In this document: positions 6,389 through 6,611 of the stretch, piece after piece | Position numbering within the stretch: the stretch's first letter is position 1 | Layout of the letters: each line of letters begins with the position of its first letter | Source of the DNA: Anaerolineales bacterium | GTDB lineage: Bacteria > Chloroflexota > Anaerolineae > UBA7937 | Direction of reading: 5' to 3' | DNA length: 6,611 nucleotides | Assembly: GCA_030593425.1 (NCBI GenBank) | Contig: JAUVHF010000087.1 | Coordinates: forward strand, 1 to 6,611 | Notes under the pieces: generated by a model | Databases searched by the model: none | Told to the model about the DNA's origin: nothing | What the model saw: the letters and a program-made list of their open reading frames with translations, nothing else | Translations under genes and position numbers: made by a program

Positions 6389-6520
6389 TCATCGCCCTCC
6401 CACCTTGCGGAAGGCAACATGATCAACCCAAGTCTCATTATAACCCATTGGAAAGGGCTCTGTCAACGCGAGGACTTGAAACTTTAGCTTCGGTGAGTAG
6501 CGTCTCGTAGCTTTGCCCAT
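6389..6520 (-). pseudogene. Truncated IS3-family OrfA-like transposase fragment
   Basis: A 43-codon frame starting MGKATRRYSPKLKFQV after a strong GAGGAGGG site 7 nt upstream. That opening closely resembles the start of OrfA, the helix-turn-helix protein of IS3-family elements ('RRYSPEFK.QVVLEAL'). After about residue 16-20 the similarity stops, and the frame runs out into the promoter and leader, ending in TGA at 6389. The rest of OrfA and all of OrfB (the DDE integrase) are absent, so this is a dead remnant. OrfA frames are normally about 90-100 codons. The TTG ACA codons for residues 19-20 are the -35 box of the operon promoter. Identification is from a short motif by memory, without a database search. 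Confidence 0.55.
6437..6466 (-). promoter_or_regulatory. Consensus sigma70-type promoter of the operon
   Basis: On the minus strand TTGACA (6466-6461) is followed after 18 bp by TATAAT (6442-6437), matching both hexamers perfectly. The spacer is one base longer than the 17-bp optimum. Transcription should start near 6430 and read through the lipoprotein gene. Two perfect boxes in GC-rich DNA at plausible spacing, in the only gene-free stretch upstream of the operon, make a chance match unlikely. Confidence 0.8.
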
Positions 6521-6527
6521 GGCGGTT

Positions 6528-6535
6528 CCCTCCTC
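6528..6535 (-). promoter_or_regulatory. Shine-Dalgarno of the OrfA-like fragment
   Basis: GAGGAGGG on the minus strand, 7 nt before the ATG at 6520. A ribosome binding site this good supports the view that the frame was once a functional gene start rather than random sequence. Confidence 0.5.
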
Positions 6536-6566
6536 TTGGCGCAGTCTCATCCTAGCACCACGGCCC

Positions 6567-6583
6567 GAGAGGGTTAACCTCTC
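6567..6583. repeat. Short inverted repeat GAGAGG-N5-CCTCTC
   Basis: A 17-bp dyad with 6-bp arms around GTTAA, including the palindrome GGTTAACC. It lies between the inverted-repeat-like end and the OrfA start, about 100 bp upstream of the operon -35 box. It could be an operator or a small hairpin guarding transposase translation from read-through transcription, a layout known for several insertion sequences. There is no direct support for either. Confidence 0.4.
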
Positions 6584-6611
6584 ACAATACTACCGAGTCC
6601 AACTTTTGGGG

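Larger units (their letters stand above)
6203..6430 (-). other. Long 5' leader of the transport operon
   Basis: About 228 nt lie between the predicted transcription start (near 6430) and the lipoprotein ATG. The RNA can form a hairpin from GGCGAU/AUCGCC (arms at 6391-6396 and 6364-6369) with an inner GAGG/CCUC pair. Alternatively CCUCCGU (6376-6370) can pair with ACGGAGG (6326-6320), the Shine-Dalgarno of a short leader ORF. The two pairings share bases 6373-6376, so they exclude each other. CUUUCC (6351-6346) can also pair with GGAAAG (6321-6316). I do not recognise a known riboswitch class. No intrinsic terminator is evident. G-rich, C-rich leaders make chance pairing common, so the structure is a hypothesis. 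Confidence 0.4.
6470..6611 (-). mobile_element. Left-end remnant of an IS3-family insertion sequence
   Basis: At the right edge, the minus strand reads CCCCAAAAGTTGGA (6611-6598), much like the inner part of the terminal inverted repeat of many IS3-family elements. About 78 nt further in is the ribosome binding site and start of an OrfA-like frame, the spacing expected from an IS3 left end to orfA. The terminal TG dinucleotide and any target duplication would lie beyond the window. The inner boundary, where transposase similarity stops, is estimated at 6465-6480. No right end is seen on the operon side, so the element appears deleted. Confidence 0.5.

Noticed and set aside
6217..6438. 73-codon minus-strand frame starting at 6438 as a gene
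   Set aside because: Its ATG lies within the -10 box, so it would be upstream of the predicted transcript start, and it has no ribosome binding site. Only the internal GTG at 6312 is worth considering.
1..6611. CRISPR array, tRNA or rRNA genes
   Set aside because: No regularly spaced direct repeats, cloverleaf-like segments or rRNA-like stretches were seen on either strand.

Overview
The window looks like part of a Chloroflexota (Anaerolineae-like) chromosome. It is GC-rich (about 60% by eye). The substrate-binding lipoprotein has the Pro/Thr-rich 'TPTPPPP' linker after its lipobox Cys that is common in that phylum. The taxon call is an inference, since no rRNA or other marker is present.

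All well-supported genes lie on the minus strand and read right to left as one compact operon of the peptide/nickel/opine ABC importer class: substrate-binding lipoprotein (4577-6202), permease 1 (3464-4486), a 501-residue fused double Asp/Glu/hydantoin-type racemase (1942-3447), permease 2 (1019-1927), ATPase 1 (42-1019), and the first 15 codons of ATPase 2 (1-45), which runs off the left edge. Junctions are tight: 16 nt, 14 nt, a 1-nt TGATG overlap and a 4-nt ATGA overlap. The one larger gap, 90 nt between the binding protein and permease 1, holds a perfect 28-bp palindrome without a T-run. It probably acts as an mRNA stabiliser or expression-stepping element rather than a full terminator.

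Upstream of the operon (6203-6611) is a consensus-quality sigma70 promoter (TTGACA, 18 bp, TATAAT), then a leader of about 228 nt with a plausible short leader ORF and mutually exclusive pairing options around its Shine-Dalgarno. The promoter sits at the downstream edge of what looks like the decayed left end of an IS3-family insertion sequence: an inverted-repeat-like CCCCAAAAGTTGGA at the window edge, then the ribosome binding site and first ~16 codons of an OrfA-like transposase.

Together the genes suggest uptake of a small amino-acid-derived substrate (peptide, D-amino acid, hydantoin or related compound) coupled to its epimerisation or isomerisation in the cytoplasm. The most unusual item is the racemase. 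Two full-length family domains are fused head to tail at an exact offset of 259 codons. Each keeps both catalytic cysteines, and the linker looks like a former intergenic spacer. The gene sits between the two permease genes.
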